Below, one piece after another: positions 36,123-45,120 of a stretch of DNA of 64,000 bases. The translations under genes and the position numbers were made by a program. Position 1 is the first letter of the stretch. Each line of letters starts with the position of its first letter. Under the pieces are notes generated by a model, which ran no database searches, had not been told where the DNA came from, and worked only from the letters and a program-made list of their open reading frames with translations. The stretch is from Treponema brennaborense DSM 12168 (lineage in GTDB: Bacteria; Spirochaetota; Spirochaetia; Treponematales; Treponemataceae), in contig NC_015500.1 of assembly GCF_000212415.1 (NCBI RefSeq), forward strand, positions 1,798,001-1,862,000. Reading direction: 5' to 3'.

Positions 36123-39100
36123 TTTTCCTCCAAAAAAACGCAGTATGTTTTTCCCCCCGACTTTTCCGTCCGAATCGTGATAATCGTTTTGCCGTCCCGA
36201 TAAACGGCTGAAACGAGGTCATTCGGAACAGAGACCGTCAGCGGGCGACCTTCCAATTCGATCATCAGTTCAGCCTGAAGCTGAGTGGGATCTGAAACAG
36301 CCAACGCAGAGATTGTCTCCGCATACGAAAATAAAAGGGAACACGGCTGCAAACTGCCGATACGATTGACCGGACAGTTTTGCGCAGACTGCGTATCGAG
36401 CGAATCTGCCTGCCAAAAATTGGCTGCAATAATACTCAGGGATTTTTCATAAACGGCATGAACGGTTTCGGAATTTTGCAGAACCGTTACGTCGGGCGAT
36501 TCGCTATAAGCGCGAACGGACTCCTGTGGCAAGCAGGGAAGCAGTACATACTGGTACGTTCGGGAACGAGGATTCACCCCATGCGGAATTGAAATGGTAA
36601 AGAAATTTTTGAGTATGTCATTTTCACTGCCGTAATCGGTATTGGCAAACCAATTTCCCGTCCGCAGGTTCCGCTCGACGGAAACAGCCGCAGGTTGGGG
36701 AAAATAATAACCGAAAGAATCCGTTCCGTCTTCACTATTTCCTTCAAGCCAAGCCCATCGAGGATTTGAAAAAGTCGCCGTTCCGAACCGGGAAACGGCA
36801 GCGGTTCCGTCCATACAGAAGCGATTGGTTCCGGAATTTTTTAACTTTCTGTTATCCACGATAGTTTCAACCATACGACCGTCTGCGGCGGAAATATCGG
36901 AACCGAGACAGACTATTTCGTTATCAAACATAAACCACGATTTTTTTGCCCGCAGGGAACTTTTACCCGGTTCCGCTTCAAAATCCATTCCGGCAGCACC
37001 GTACAAATCGAACAGCACACTGCCGCCGACCCAATCTTTAGAACCCGTATTCAGCGACCAGCTGCGATTCGTCCGCTCGCTCGAATCAGTCGTAATACCG
37101 GGCAGCCGATGCATATCGATTGAAGCCCAGTAATTATCACAAAACTGAAGACCGTCGCCGTTATACAGATACGTTACCCCTTCTGCCGTATGCCAGCCGC
37201 GTTTGTTTTCACCGTTACCGACTTCAAACGCACCGGTGCGCGATGAAAACAAACTTAATCCCAATACATAATTCGGACGGCGATGAACGACTCGGTCCAT
37301 ACCGGCATAGACCAGACACTGTTCGGGAGAGAACTCGCCTGAAACGGACAGATCGGCAAGAAGCGTTTTGAACGCCGCGGCGTCGTTTTGATTCATCCGC
37401 ATAAAATAATTTTTATCGGTATCCGCAATATATCTTTGATCATTGACGATGTTCGCTTTGACAAAATTATATATACGCGCTTGGGCAGGATCGGGAGCAA
37501 ATCGGGCAAGCGCCAAAATTCGGGCCAGCAGCGCCTTTCCTCTTGTGTGATCATCGGCAGCGGGCCGGGCAACACTGCGGCCGCTCACCATATCCATAAC
37601 GGCGCCGCGGTAAAAAAGCGGCATAAAGGCTTTCTCAACCCATTCAAAAACGATCGCCATACGCGAAGCCGGAACCGCCCAGTACGAATCGGCTAAGACG
37701 TACAAAAGGTTTTCCACACCGGCAAGCGTAACAGCCCCGTACGCCCCCGTATACGGGAATACCGTATGCTGGATAAACGAGCCGTCTTCATAAAAACCGT
37801 CTCCTTTTTGTACGTATGTCAAAATCCGGTCAAGAGCGGATACGGCGCTGAGCACTTTCCGATTGTTTTCTTCAATACAACCGGCAAGGACGCATACGGT
37901 TGCCGCGTCAAGCAGATTTGCGCCGGTAAGCGGATTAGGCCCGTTGAGCACAACCGAAGGCTCTGGCGTAAAGTGTTCTATCGCATTGATATAAGATATC
38001 CGTTTTTTTTCAGGAATGCGGTCATACAGCAAAATTAAAATATCGCACAATTTCTGCGGCGTTCCGATAGTCCAATCCCACCAATTCCCGTACATGTTCT
38101 GCGTTTCAACTTTTTCGTTATAACGATTTTCATAAAACCAGTCCAACGCGGAAAGGATATCGGCTTTCAGCGCGGAATTCCGATACCAGCGGGAATCTTC
38201 CGAAGCATACGCACGGGCAAGAATCCGCAAATCCGCAAGCGTTCCGGTCAGGCTTTCGGATTCTTGAGCCGTATTATACTGCGTCCACAAATCACGGCGT
38301 TCCGCACTTTTGTGCATGTAATCCCATCTGATTTTTGCATCGATATCCAGCTGCTCTTTTGCAAGCAAAAAATCGGAATCTCGTTTATCATGAATTTGAC
38401 CGTACGTGAGACGATCAAACCAACGCTGACGCAGCAGCGCATAGTGTTTTTTCAGTTCCGCATGTTCAACGCTGACAACGCAGATCGCCGTGTTGCCGTC
38501 AGCAGCTCTGGCAGATATGACGGCGGCACCGGCTTTAACGGCAGTTACACAGCCCTTACTGTCAACGACGGCAACGCTATCATCCGAGGAACTCCATTCG
38601 ACAACCCTGTTTTTATTGCCGTCACCGAACACAGGAGCAAGAACCGTTTTTTTGCCTTCCATCTTTTTTATTCCGGAATGAGAAAGAGAAAATTCATACG
38701 ATTCTTTAAACGACACGGCGTCTATCCAGGCGGTACCGACAGAAGAATCGAAAAATATTTCTATTTTTATTTTTTTCGTATCTTCGGGAATGTTCCGGAG
38801 CATTTCGGCTTGCGTATGCCAGCCGGAAGTACCGACAGACGGTAAAGAGCCTTTAAAATTTTGCGGAATACGGTATTTTTTTCCGTCGGAAGAATATTGA
38901 ACGCGAAAATAAACTCCTTTTCCCATAACCTCAGCCGTTTTTACCTCCATAGACAGCCGATACAGTTTTCCGGGATCAACATCCGTTTCCGTATAGAGAC
39001 ACAACCGGCTTTTCGTTTTTGAAGTTATTTTTACCGAGTACATGCCGTCCGTTTTTTCCGTTTCATCAAGCGATACCGAAAGCGCTTCTCCCGCTTCCGG

Positions 39101-39778
39101 TACCCACAGACGCCAATCGGACGCGGCTGCGCCGTTTTCCCAATGCGGAGCGGACGACGTCTGTTTCCGCTCAAAACTGCCATTGGCAGGACTCTCTTGG
39201 GAATATTCAGCAGCTGCAGAACCGAGTGAACGGACGACCAGATTGTCAACCCAAGCGGAAGCGCCCTGCGCAACGGGACCGTGAGTACCGATATAGGCAC
39301 GCACGGCAATCCGGTCAGTCATCGGTCCGGTAGCGAACGTTCCGCTGCAGAAAGTCCAGTCGTGACTGTTTTTACCGATTTGAATCGGCAGCGTTTTTGC
39401 AATATCCAGCGTCAGCGGCGTTTTCGAGCCTTCGGCATATTCTATAATTTGAATTCCGAAACGATTGTACGAAACGTTTAATGCCTTAATGTACGCTTCA
39501 ACGCTATAACGAGTTTCCGGCTGAACGGGAAAAAACTGTTCAATCCAGCCGCGGGTGTTGTCGGTTTCGGCGGAGAGCCTGACGGCACCCGATCCTTTGA
39601 ACACATCCTCGCAGTCGACTGAAATGTCGGGAAGCGTATAGCTTCCGAACGTTCCGGTATGCCAGAAATCCAAACCCGCTTCAAAATCTCCGTTCACGGG
39701 AAGCCGGTTTTGTGCGAAAATGAACAAAGGAAACGCGGCAATCATCAGCAATAACCCGAAGTAATACCGTATTTTCAT
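36119..39778 (-). CDS. Large multidomain polysaccharide lyase family 8 (PL8-B)
   Basis: 1219 residues, secreted (cleavage near FAQ, residue 22-23). Order: two beta-sandwich CBM-like domains starting VNGDFEAGLDFW (about 28-185) and ANGSFERKQ (about 198-358), a bacterial Ig-like BIG2 domain (WSSSDDSVAVVDSKGCVTAVKAGAAVISA, about 360-440), then the PL8 toroid with NWWDWTIGTP (565-574). Catalytic candidates are Asn 621, His 671 and Tyr 680 in IQHTVFPYTGAYG, with spacing of 50 and 9 as in hyaluronate lyase, and VSGRSVAR downstream. The extra binding modules suggest action on insoluble or matrix-bound glycan. The stop overlaps the barrel gene. Confidence 0.9.
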   Translation of the reverse strand: MKIRYYFGLLLMIAAFPLFIFAQNRLPVNGDFEAGLDFWHTGTFGSYTLPDISVDCEDVFKGSGAVRLSAETDNTRGWIEQFFPVQPETRYSVEAYIKALNVSYNRFGIQIIEYAEGSKTPLTLDIAKTLPIQIGKNSHDWTFCSGTFATGPMTDRIAVRAYIGTHGPVAQGASAWVDNLVVRSLGSAAAEYSQESPANGSFERKQTSSAPHWENGAAASDWRLWVPEAGEALSVSLDETEKTDGMYSVKITSKTKSRLCLYTETDVDPGKLYRLSMEVKTAEVMGKGVYFRVQYSSDGKKYRIPQNFKGSLPSVGTSGWHTQAEMLRNIPEDTKKIKIEIFFDSSVGTAWIDAVSFKESYEFSLSHSGIKKMEGKKTVLAPVFGDGNKNRVVEWSSSDDSVAVVDSKGCVTAVKAGAAVISARAADGNTAICVVSVEHAELKKHYALLRQRWFDRLTYGQIHDKRDSDFLLAKEQLDIDAKIRWDYMHKSAERRDLWTQYNTAQESESLTGTLADLRILARAYASEDSRWYRNSALKADILSALDWFYENRYNEKVETQNMYGNWWDWTIGTPQKLCDILILLYDRIPEKKRISYINAIEHFTPEPSVVLNGPNPLTGANLLDAATVCVLAGCIEENNRKVLSAVSALDRILTYVQKGDGFYEDGSFIQHTVFPYTGAYGAVTLAGVENLLYVLADSYWAVPASRMAIVFEWVEKAFMPLFYRGAVMDMVSGRSVARPAADDHTRGKALLARILALARFAPDPAQARIYNFVKANIVNDQRYIADTDKNYFMRMNQNDAAAFKTLLADLSVSGEFSPEQCLVYAGMDRVVHRRPNYVLGLSLFSSRTGAFEVGNGENKRGWHTAEGVTYLYNGDGLQFCDNYWASIDMHRLPGITTDSSERTNRSWSLNTGSKDWVGGSVLFDLYGAAGMDFEAEPGKSSLRAKKSWFMFDNEIVCLGSDISAADGRMVETIVDNRKLKNSGTNRFCMDGTAAVSRFGTATFSNPRWAWLEGNSEDGTDSFGYYFPQPAAVSVERNLRTGNWFANTDYGSENDILKNFFTISIPHGVNPRSRTYQYVLLPCLPQESVRAYSESPDVTVLQNSETVHAVYEKSLSIIAANFWQADSLDTQSAQNCPVNRIGSLQPCSLLFSYAETISALAVSDPTQLQAELMIELEGRPLTVSVPNDLVSAVYRDGKTIITIRTEKSGGKTYCVFLEEK

Positions 39779-39795
39779 AAAAAGACCTCTTTATT

Positions 39796-40560
39796 TTACT
39801 TGCTTTTCGTTATTTTCAGATTGCTGAACCGTGCGCTACCGGAAAATCCGGCGGATGTCTGTACGCTCAAAACGAGATTTCCCGATTTCTTTTCCGCAGA
39901 CCACTTCTGAAGCATATCGTTGCTCTGCAATCCCGCAGCAGAACCCGAGGTAATCGATTCTACAAGACCGGCTTCGGTAATTCTGATACGGTATTCGTTT
40001 ACCGGATTTTTTCCCGTGCCGGCAGTATAGGAGGTCAGATGTCTGTCAACGTTTTTTCCGCCGGCAGATACCGTTACGCAAACGTACGACGCACCGTTTT
40101 TCTTCGCAACGTGTTCCTGCGTCCACGAAAAAGTATATTCGCCAGGCGACAACCGTACCGTTTGCTTTACCGCACATTTTTTTGCCGTTTTCGAATCGTC
40201 GCCTATTACCGATACTATTCCCGCTGCAACCGACAAACTCGGCGACGGCGAACCGGCGGCAATCCATGTATCCCAATGAACGGGCGCGTCGCTCGTCCAC
40301 GCGGCGGCATGAGTTTTTGTTCCGCTACATTTAGATTCCGCAGCCGGCACCACGTCTTTGAAATCCGCGTTCTGCAGCAAATTCAGTTCCTGCAAATCTT
40401 CGCCTGTTCCCGGCTGGACGGGATCCGGGTTTTGAGGTTTAACGGGTACCGGCACGTTATCGGGCACATCGATATCGGGATGAACCGATACCGGATCTTT
40501 ACACGAAGGTGACAGCAACAGATACGCTATGCAAAAAATGGAAACTGCACGCTTTTTCAT
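39796..40560 (-). CDS. Glycan-binding-type lipoprotein
   Basis: 254 residues with lipoprotein signal (YLLLSPSC, Cys about 20), a proline/aspartate-rich linker (VPVKPQNPDPVQPGTG), and one beta-sandwich domain of CBM type. The domain begins NLLQNADFKDV and includes VKQTVRLSPGEYTFSWTQEHVAK, like the carbohydrate-binding modules at the front of PL8-B. First gene of a four-gene operon (lipoprotein, PL8-B, barrel, PL8-A); by analogy with surface glycan-binding proteins it may hold the polysaccharide near the lyases. Function is inferred. Confidence 0.7.
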   Translation of the reverse strand: MKKRAVSIFCIAYLLLSPSCKDPVSVHPDIDVPDNVPVPVKPQNPDPVQPGTGEDLQELNLLQNADFKDVVPAAESKCSGTKTHAAAWTSDAPVHWDTWIAAGSPSPSLSVAAGIVSVIGDDSKTAKKCAVKQTVRLSPGEYTFSWTQEHVAKKNGASYVCVTVSAGGKNVDRHLTSYTAGTGKNPVNEYRIRITEAGLVESITSGSAAGLQSNDMLQKWSAEKKSGNLVLSVQTSAGFSGSARFSNLKITKSK

Positions 40561-40616
40561 AATTCCTTTCTGACTCCTGAAATAATGGAATGTGAAGAAA
40601 ATATCTTCCGTTTTTC

Positions 40617-40645
40617 AGACTAGAACCGCTTTTTATATCCTGCAA
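40617..40645 (-). promoter_or_regulatory. Possible promoter and operator of the PL8-B operon
   Basis: Minus strand TTGCAG (40645-40640), 17-bp spacer, TAGTCT (40622-40617). An inverted repeat ACCGCTT/AAGCGGT (40626-40632 with 40644-40650) covers the spacer and -35 and could be an operator; on the plus strand the same repeat precedes a T-run. Confidence 0.35.
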
Positions 40646-40698
40646 GCGGTATTTTTTACGAAAACACCGGATTTTTTTTGCTTTTTATGATTTATACC

Positions 40699-42558
40699 TT
40701 ACAAAGAAAGCTGCCATGAAAAATGCTGTCCGTCGCATTCGGTTCCGAATTCCAGATACACAATAATAAAATGAACGTCCCGGCGCGGTTCAATGCGGAC
40801 GGTAATCGGAACGGCAGCGGAAAACGTATACGATCTGCCGTCAACGCGGACCGACTGCCACACACCGGTACGGTTCCAGCCGGAACGCACCGTATGCAGA
40901 AACGATCGCATATCGGAAAAAACGGGCCGGGAATCCAGCTGTAAAGAACACGGATCGCGCAGGATTTTATTTTCTACGGTTGCGTAAACCTCGCCTTCGG
41001 CGCTGATAATTTTTTCTTCCAAATTTATCGTATCTTCACTCAAATACCAGCGCTTTTCCGTATGGAGCGTTCCGTTCCAGTTTATAAAATCCATTATGAC
41101 ACGCAGCGCCCGTCCGCCGCATACACGGACACCGGTTGTCGGCAGTCCGGCTGCCGCAGTACTTTGCAGACTGCGGCAGGCAAAAACGGCTTCCATAGAT
41201 TGTCTGATTTCTGTCGTTCCGGGCATGTAATAAAAATCAACCGCATTCCAAAAACCGACATAATTATCCTGCCGCTCATAGAGATACAGCATACCGTCGC
41301 CGGTAAACCAGCCGGATACGTTTTCTCCGTTGCAGCTTTCATAATTTCCGATATTCCGTGAATGAGCGGCAATACCGGCGGCAAAGCGGCGGCAGCGAAA
41401 AAAGTAGCGCTCCATTTCGTTAAAACAGTAAGCTTCAGTTTCGTATTCGTCCACGGAAAGCGTATCGATTCGGGAAGTCATAAATCGGCTTTTTTCCCTG
41501 AAAAAAAACGGATCCCGTTCGGAGTTCTGCCATACCCAGACACAATCACCCGCCGATTCCCGATATACGATTCGTTCCAGCAGCGTTTTATATTTTGCAG
41601 GAGCGGAATATGAAAGCAACAGCAAAGAATTGACGATCCGCTGTCCGCGATCGTGATCCGTTTCATCACGGGAAACGGCCCTGCCGCTCACCATATCGGG
41701 AATCGCGCCGTGATACAGAAGCGGTTCAACGGATTTGAGAATACACTCGTACAGGCCGGTACACAATTCCGGTCGTATGGCGAATTCCGTATCGTTAATC
41801 AGATAAAAAATTTCCGCAATTCCGCCGATAAGCACTTGTCCGTACGTACCGGTATACGGTATGTCGCCGTGCTGTAAAAAAGATCCGTCAGCGTAAAATC
41901 CGTCCCGCTCTTCCATCGATACCGGCAGCTTTCCTTCCGCAGCAGTTTTTATCTGCCAAACTTCAGGCAACAACGCTATCGCCTGTTCGACGGCTTCCCG
42001 ATTTCCCGATAAAGCTCCGCGCAAAACGCACAACTTAACTAAATCGACGCGATTTCCGCCGGTTGAACAACGCAGCGGCACGCCGCACGGATGAATGGCA
42101 CGGGGGTTGTTGCCTGAAAACTGCGCATCCGGCTGAAAATACTCCGTTACGGCAATATATTTCCGCAAATCGGCATCAGGTATTTCGTCATACATCAGAA
42201 TAAGAATATCCGTGATAACCGACGGATACCCGATTTCCCAAAACCACCAATTCGTTTTTTCGCCGGCACCGATGTGATAGCACGTTTCGTATAAAGCGTT
42301 CAGCCCCGACACCACGGCTTGTCCGAGCTGCCGGCTGCAGTACCACATACTCGCCGGCGAACGGTAACATTTAGCCAATACGAGAAGTTCGCAGTACTGC
42401 CGGTACACGAGTTCGACAGAACCGGAATGCGGTTTGAAAGACAGAAAATCGGGAACGAGAAGATCCCGCTTGACAATGCAGGCAGAAGAATCGACGGCAG
42501 ATTCGGCCAAAAAAAAGCGGCGGCGCCGTACAATAGTTGACAAAACGGTACAATTCAT
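40699..42558 (-). CDS. Polysaccharide lyase family 8 without signal peptide (PL8-C)
   Basis: 619 residues from ATG 42558 (CAGGAT about 8 nt upstream); a longer in-frame start at 42600 has no ribosome-binding site. Neither start gives a recognisable signal peptide or lipobox, so the protein is probably cytoplasmic. PL8 marks are NWWFWEIGYP, GGNRVDL (catalytic Asn about 169), FLQHGDIPYTGTYG (His about 230, Tyr about 239), VSGRAVSR and NGENVSGWFTGDGMLYLY. It lacks the additional domains of PL8-B. It follows the solute-binding protein and two permease genes, so it may cleave imported oligosaccharides. Related oligosaccharide-specific PL8 activity is inference. Confidence 0.85.
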   Translation of the reverse strand: MNCTVLSTIVRRRRFFLAESAVDSSACIVKRDLLVPDFLSFKPHSGSVELVYRQYCELLVLAKCYRSPASMWYCSRQLGQAVVSGLNALYETCYHIGAGEKTNWWFWEIGYPSVITDILILMYDEIPDADLRKYIAVTEYFQPDAQFSGNNPRAIHPCGVPLRCSTGGNRVDLVKLCVLRGALSGNREAVEQAIALLPEVWQIKTAAEGKLPVSMEERDGFYADGSFLQHGDIPYTGTYGQVLIGGIAEIFYLINDTEFAIRPELCTGLYECILKSVEPLLYHGAIPDMVSGRAVSRDETDHDRGQRIVNSLLLLSYSAPAKYKTLLERIVYRESAGDCVWVWQNSERDPFFFREKSRFMTSRIDTLSVDEYETEAYCFNEMERYFFRCRRFAAGIAAHSRNIGNYESCNGENVSGWFTGDGMLYLYERQDNYVGFWNAVDFYYMPGTTEIRQSMEAVFACRSLQSTAAAGLPTTGVRVCGGRALRVIMDFINWNGTLHTEKRWYLSEDTINLEEKIISAEGEVYATVENKILRDPCSLQLDSRPVFSDMRSFLHTVRSGWNRTGVWQSVRVDGRSYTFSAAVPITVRIEPRRDVHFIIVYLEFGTECDGQHFSWQLSL

Positions 42559-42613
42559 TATGAATATCCTGAAAATATCCGATACGGACAAATGCCGCAT
42601 CGGATACAGTCAA

Positions 42614-44167
42614 TTAGTTTGCGTTAAAACGGTCATACGCGGCTTGCTGCAACTGCAGTACCCGCGGCAGCCCTTGAGAAGTTATACGCTTTACATACGA
42701 ATCCCAATCCTGATTGATATCAGCGGCACCGAGAATCCATTTTTGAACGTATTCCGCAGTCGTCTGATTGATGGGCGCCATCAGTTTTTTGATTTCATTC
42801 TGATCTTCAGTACTGAATTTTAAAATCGGAATGTCGTCGAAGCAGTTTCCCGGCTGCATGTAAATTTGCCATCCTTTTTTTGCTATATCCGAAGCAGTCG
42901 CAATCTCATATTCGGCATCCTGCCAGACGCCGACACCGGCAATTTGGGAACCGGCTTTGTATAAAACCTGAATCGGAGTTAGTTTTTCCGGATTATCCAG
43001 CACCAATTCGGTAAATACAGGTCTGCCGTCTTTTATGACATAGTGTTTTCCTTCAATTCCCCAATTCCACGCGCGGCGGCCGTCTTCACTGAACCACCAA
43101 TCCATAAATTTTATAGCCGCAACGGGATCCGAAGCGGAAGCCGATATGGACCAGCCTGAACCGTTCGTCGTTCCGCGGGCAACGCTGCGGGAAACGATCG
43201 CTCCGGTTTCGTTTTTCAGCGGAGGAATAGGAAGGAATTCAAACCCCGGAATATCGGTAACGGTTCGATTGTAAGCAGCAGTCGAAACGAACCAATCGAA
43301 AGTAGCCGTTCCCAAATTGGTAGGCAACACACGGTCGCGGGCTGCTCCTCCGCGGGTAAACAGTTCATAATCAACCAGGCCTTTTTTATACCAGTCGGCA
43401 AGAGTTGCTATTGCCGTTTTGAACGTCGGTTCAAGCGGATTGTAATTCACTTTTCCGTTTTCTACGTAAAAAGAGCCCATATGACGGGCGCCGAGCATAC
43501 CGGCCGAATACCGGACAGCGTCGGCGACGCCGCCGGGAGAACGGGCAAACAAACCGATTTCATCTTTTTTACCGTTTCCGTTCGCATCACCGTTTACGAT
43601 AGCCGTCAAAACCGCTTCGAGTTCCGCGACGGTCGTCGGCGTTTTAAGATTGAATTTTTTCAGCCAATCGGTTCTGATGAACAATCCGTACGCGACATTC
43701 AGTTTATCGTAATCATAGAACGTCGGTATCGCGTAAATTTTCCCGTCGAGCGCGTACATATCCTTCGCAAAACGCGGATGCGCTTGCATAAAAGCGCTGA
43801 TATTGGGCGCATAATCGTTTATCAGCTGCGTCAAATCGATAACGCCGCCGTCGCTTCCCAGTTTTTCCAAATCAGCTACCGTAAAACTGATGATATCGGG
43901 CAATTTTCCGGACGCGACCATCAGATTGAAAGCCTGCGTTGCATTCGTATTGTTTTTTGAAGCGACACCTTTCAGTTTTACGTTATTCTGAAGCGCCGCA
44001 TACCGGTAAATTTCCCAGTCTTCATCAAACACGAATCCGTTCTGCACCATGTGCACGGACAACTCCTTTGCGGAGTTCCCAGTTGCCATCGGTTCTTTTC
44101 CGCCGGCAGCGAACGCGCATACGGCGAGTATCGCGCCCAAAAACACGCTACTTACGATTTTCTTCAT
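42614..44167 (-). CDS. Extracellular solute-binding protein (family 1, LplA-like)
   Basis: 517 residues with an N-terminal signal (VFLGAILAVCAFAAGGKE). The sequence is a periplasmic sugar-binding protein of the large LplA/AlgQ type: SGKLPDIISF, LDGKIYAIP, FIRTDWLKKF. An EF-hand-like calcium loop, DANGNGKKDE in the middle, is also found in alginate- and glycosaminoglycan-binding proteins of this group. With the two permeases upstream it forms an ABC importer, probably for unsaturated oligosaccharides. The ATPase is not encoded here and is presumably a shared one elsewhere. ATG at 44167 behind GGAGG. Confidence 0.9.
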   Translation of the reverse strand: MKKIVSSVFLGAILAVCAFAAGGKEPMATGNSAKELSVHMVQNGFVFDEDWEIYRYAALQNNVKLKGVASKNNTNATQAFNLMVASGKLPDIISFTVADLEKLGSDGGVIDLTQLINDYAPNISAFMQAHPRFAKDMYALDGKIYAIPTFYDYDKLNVAYGLFIRTDWLKKFNLKTPTTVAELEAVLTAIVNGDANGNGKKDEIGLFARSPGGVADAVRYSAGMLGARHMGSFYVENGKVNYNPLEPTFKTAIATLADWYKKGLVDYELFTRGGAARDRVLPTNLGTATFDWFVSTAAYNRTVTDIPGFEFLPIPPLKNETGAIVSRSVARGTTNGSGWSISASASDPVAAIKFMDWWFSEDGRRAWNWGIEGKHYVIKDGRPVFTELVLDNPEKLTPIQVLYKAGSQIAGVGVWQDAEYEIATASDIAKKGWQIYMQPGNCFDDIPILKFSTEDQNEIKKLMAPINQTTAEYVQKWILGAADINQDWDSYVKRITSQGLPRVLQLQQAAYDRFNAN

Positions 44168-44197
44168 AAAATACCTCCAAAATATTTCATTCTCAGC

Positions 44198-45076
44198 TCA
44201 GCCTTTTACGGAACCGAGCATGACGCCTTTTTTGAAAAAACGCTGAATATACGGATACGAAAGCAGTACGGGTACTATCGACAGAATTATAACTGCGTAA
44301 ATTACGGTCTCCGGAGATGAAGTACTGCCTCCCGTAATCAGGGAGCCCGCATCGGCATTCATGTTCTGTTCCACGATGAGTTTTTTAAGCAGTACCTGCA
44401 GCGGCGCTTTTTTATCATCGGTGAGGAGTATCATCGACCAAAAATAGCCGTTCCACCTTGACACGGCATAAAACACGGATACGGTTGAAAGCGCCGCGCC
44501 CGAAAGCGGCAAATGGATTTTCAGCATGATTTGCAGCTGATTCGCCCCGTCGATGCGGGCCGACTCTTCAAGAGAGGCCGGAACGCTTTCAAAAAAAGAT
44601 TTGAGAATAATCAGATTAAACGTACTGATTGCAAATCCGAGCGTTACCGACGTATACGTATTGATCAATCCCAAAGATCTGAAATTCAAATATCGCGGAA
44701 TCATACCCGGATCGAACCACATGATGAGAATGACCATTAACGTAAAAAACGTCCGCCCTTTCAGATTCTTTTTGGACAGCATGTACGCTCCGGAAACGGT
44801 AAAGAACATATTTACCGCCGTCCCGACGAGCGTGATTCCAACCGTATTGACATAAGAACGCCAAAACAGCGGAATTCGGAAAGCTTCTTTATATGCATCA
44901 AACGTCAGACTTTTCGGCAGCAGCACGACATCCCCCATCAGTATGTGAATCGGCCGGCTTAACGATGCCGAAAACACATACAAAAGCGGATACAAAAACA
45001 GAAAACTGAGAATGCATAAAAAGATACCGTTTACGCGGCTATACAATGATTCTTCGGTCACGGTGTTTTTTAACAT
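44198..45076 (-). CDS. Carbohydrate ABC transporter permease (LplC/MalG type)
   Basis: 292 residues from ATG 45076 (GGAGG about 8 nt upstream). About six hydrophobic helices and the EAA loop motif (ESARIDGANQLQIMLKIHLPLS) that docks to the ATPase. The C-terminus YPYIQRFFKKGVMLGSVKG is the usual ending of LplC/YtcP proteins. It is the middle gene of the importer operon, 44 bp downstream of the other permease and 30 bp upstream of the binding-protein gene. Confidence 0.9.
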   Translation of the reverse strand: MLKNTVTEESLYSRVNGIFLCILSFLFLYPLLYVFSASLSRPIHILMGDVVLLPKSLTFDAYKEAFRIPLFWRSYVNTVGITLVGTAVNMFFTVSGAYMLSKKNLKGRTFFTLMVILIMWFDPGMIPRYLNFRSLGLINTYTSVTLGFAISTFNLIILKSFFESVPASLEESARIDGANQLQIMLKIHLPLSGAALSTVSVFYAVSRWNGYFWSMILLTDDKKAPLQVLLKKLIVEQNMNADAGSLITGGSTSSPETVIYAVIILSIVPVLLSYPYIQRFFKKGVMLGSVKG

Positions 45077-45120
45077 ACATATACCTCCATAAAAATTACA
45101 CTGCAGTACGGCGGCAGCCG

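Noticed and set aside
42559-42600. Longer start of PL8-C at 42600 as a signal peptide
   Set aside because: The added 14 residues contain Arg, His and Asp and form no signal-peptide core, and there is no ribosome-binding site.
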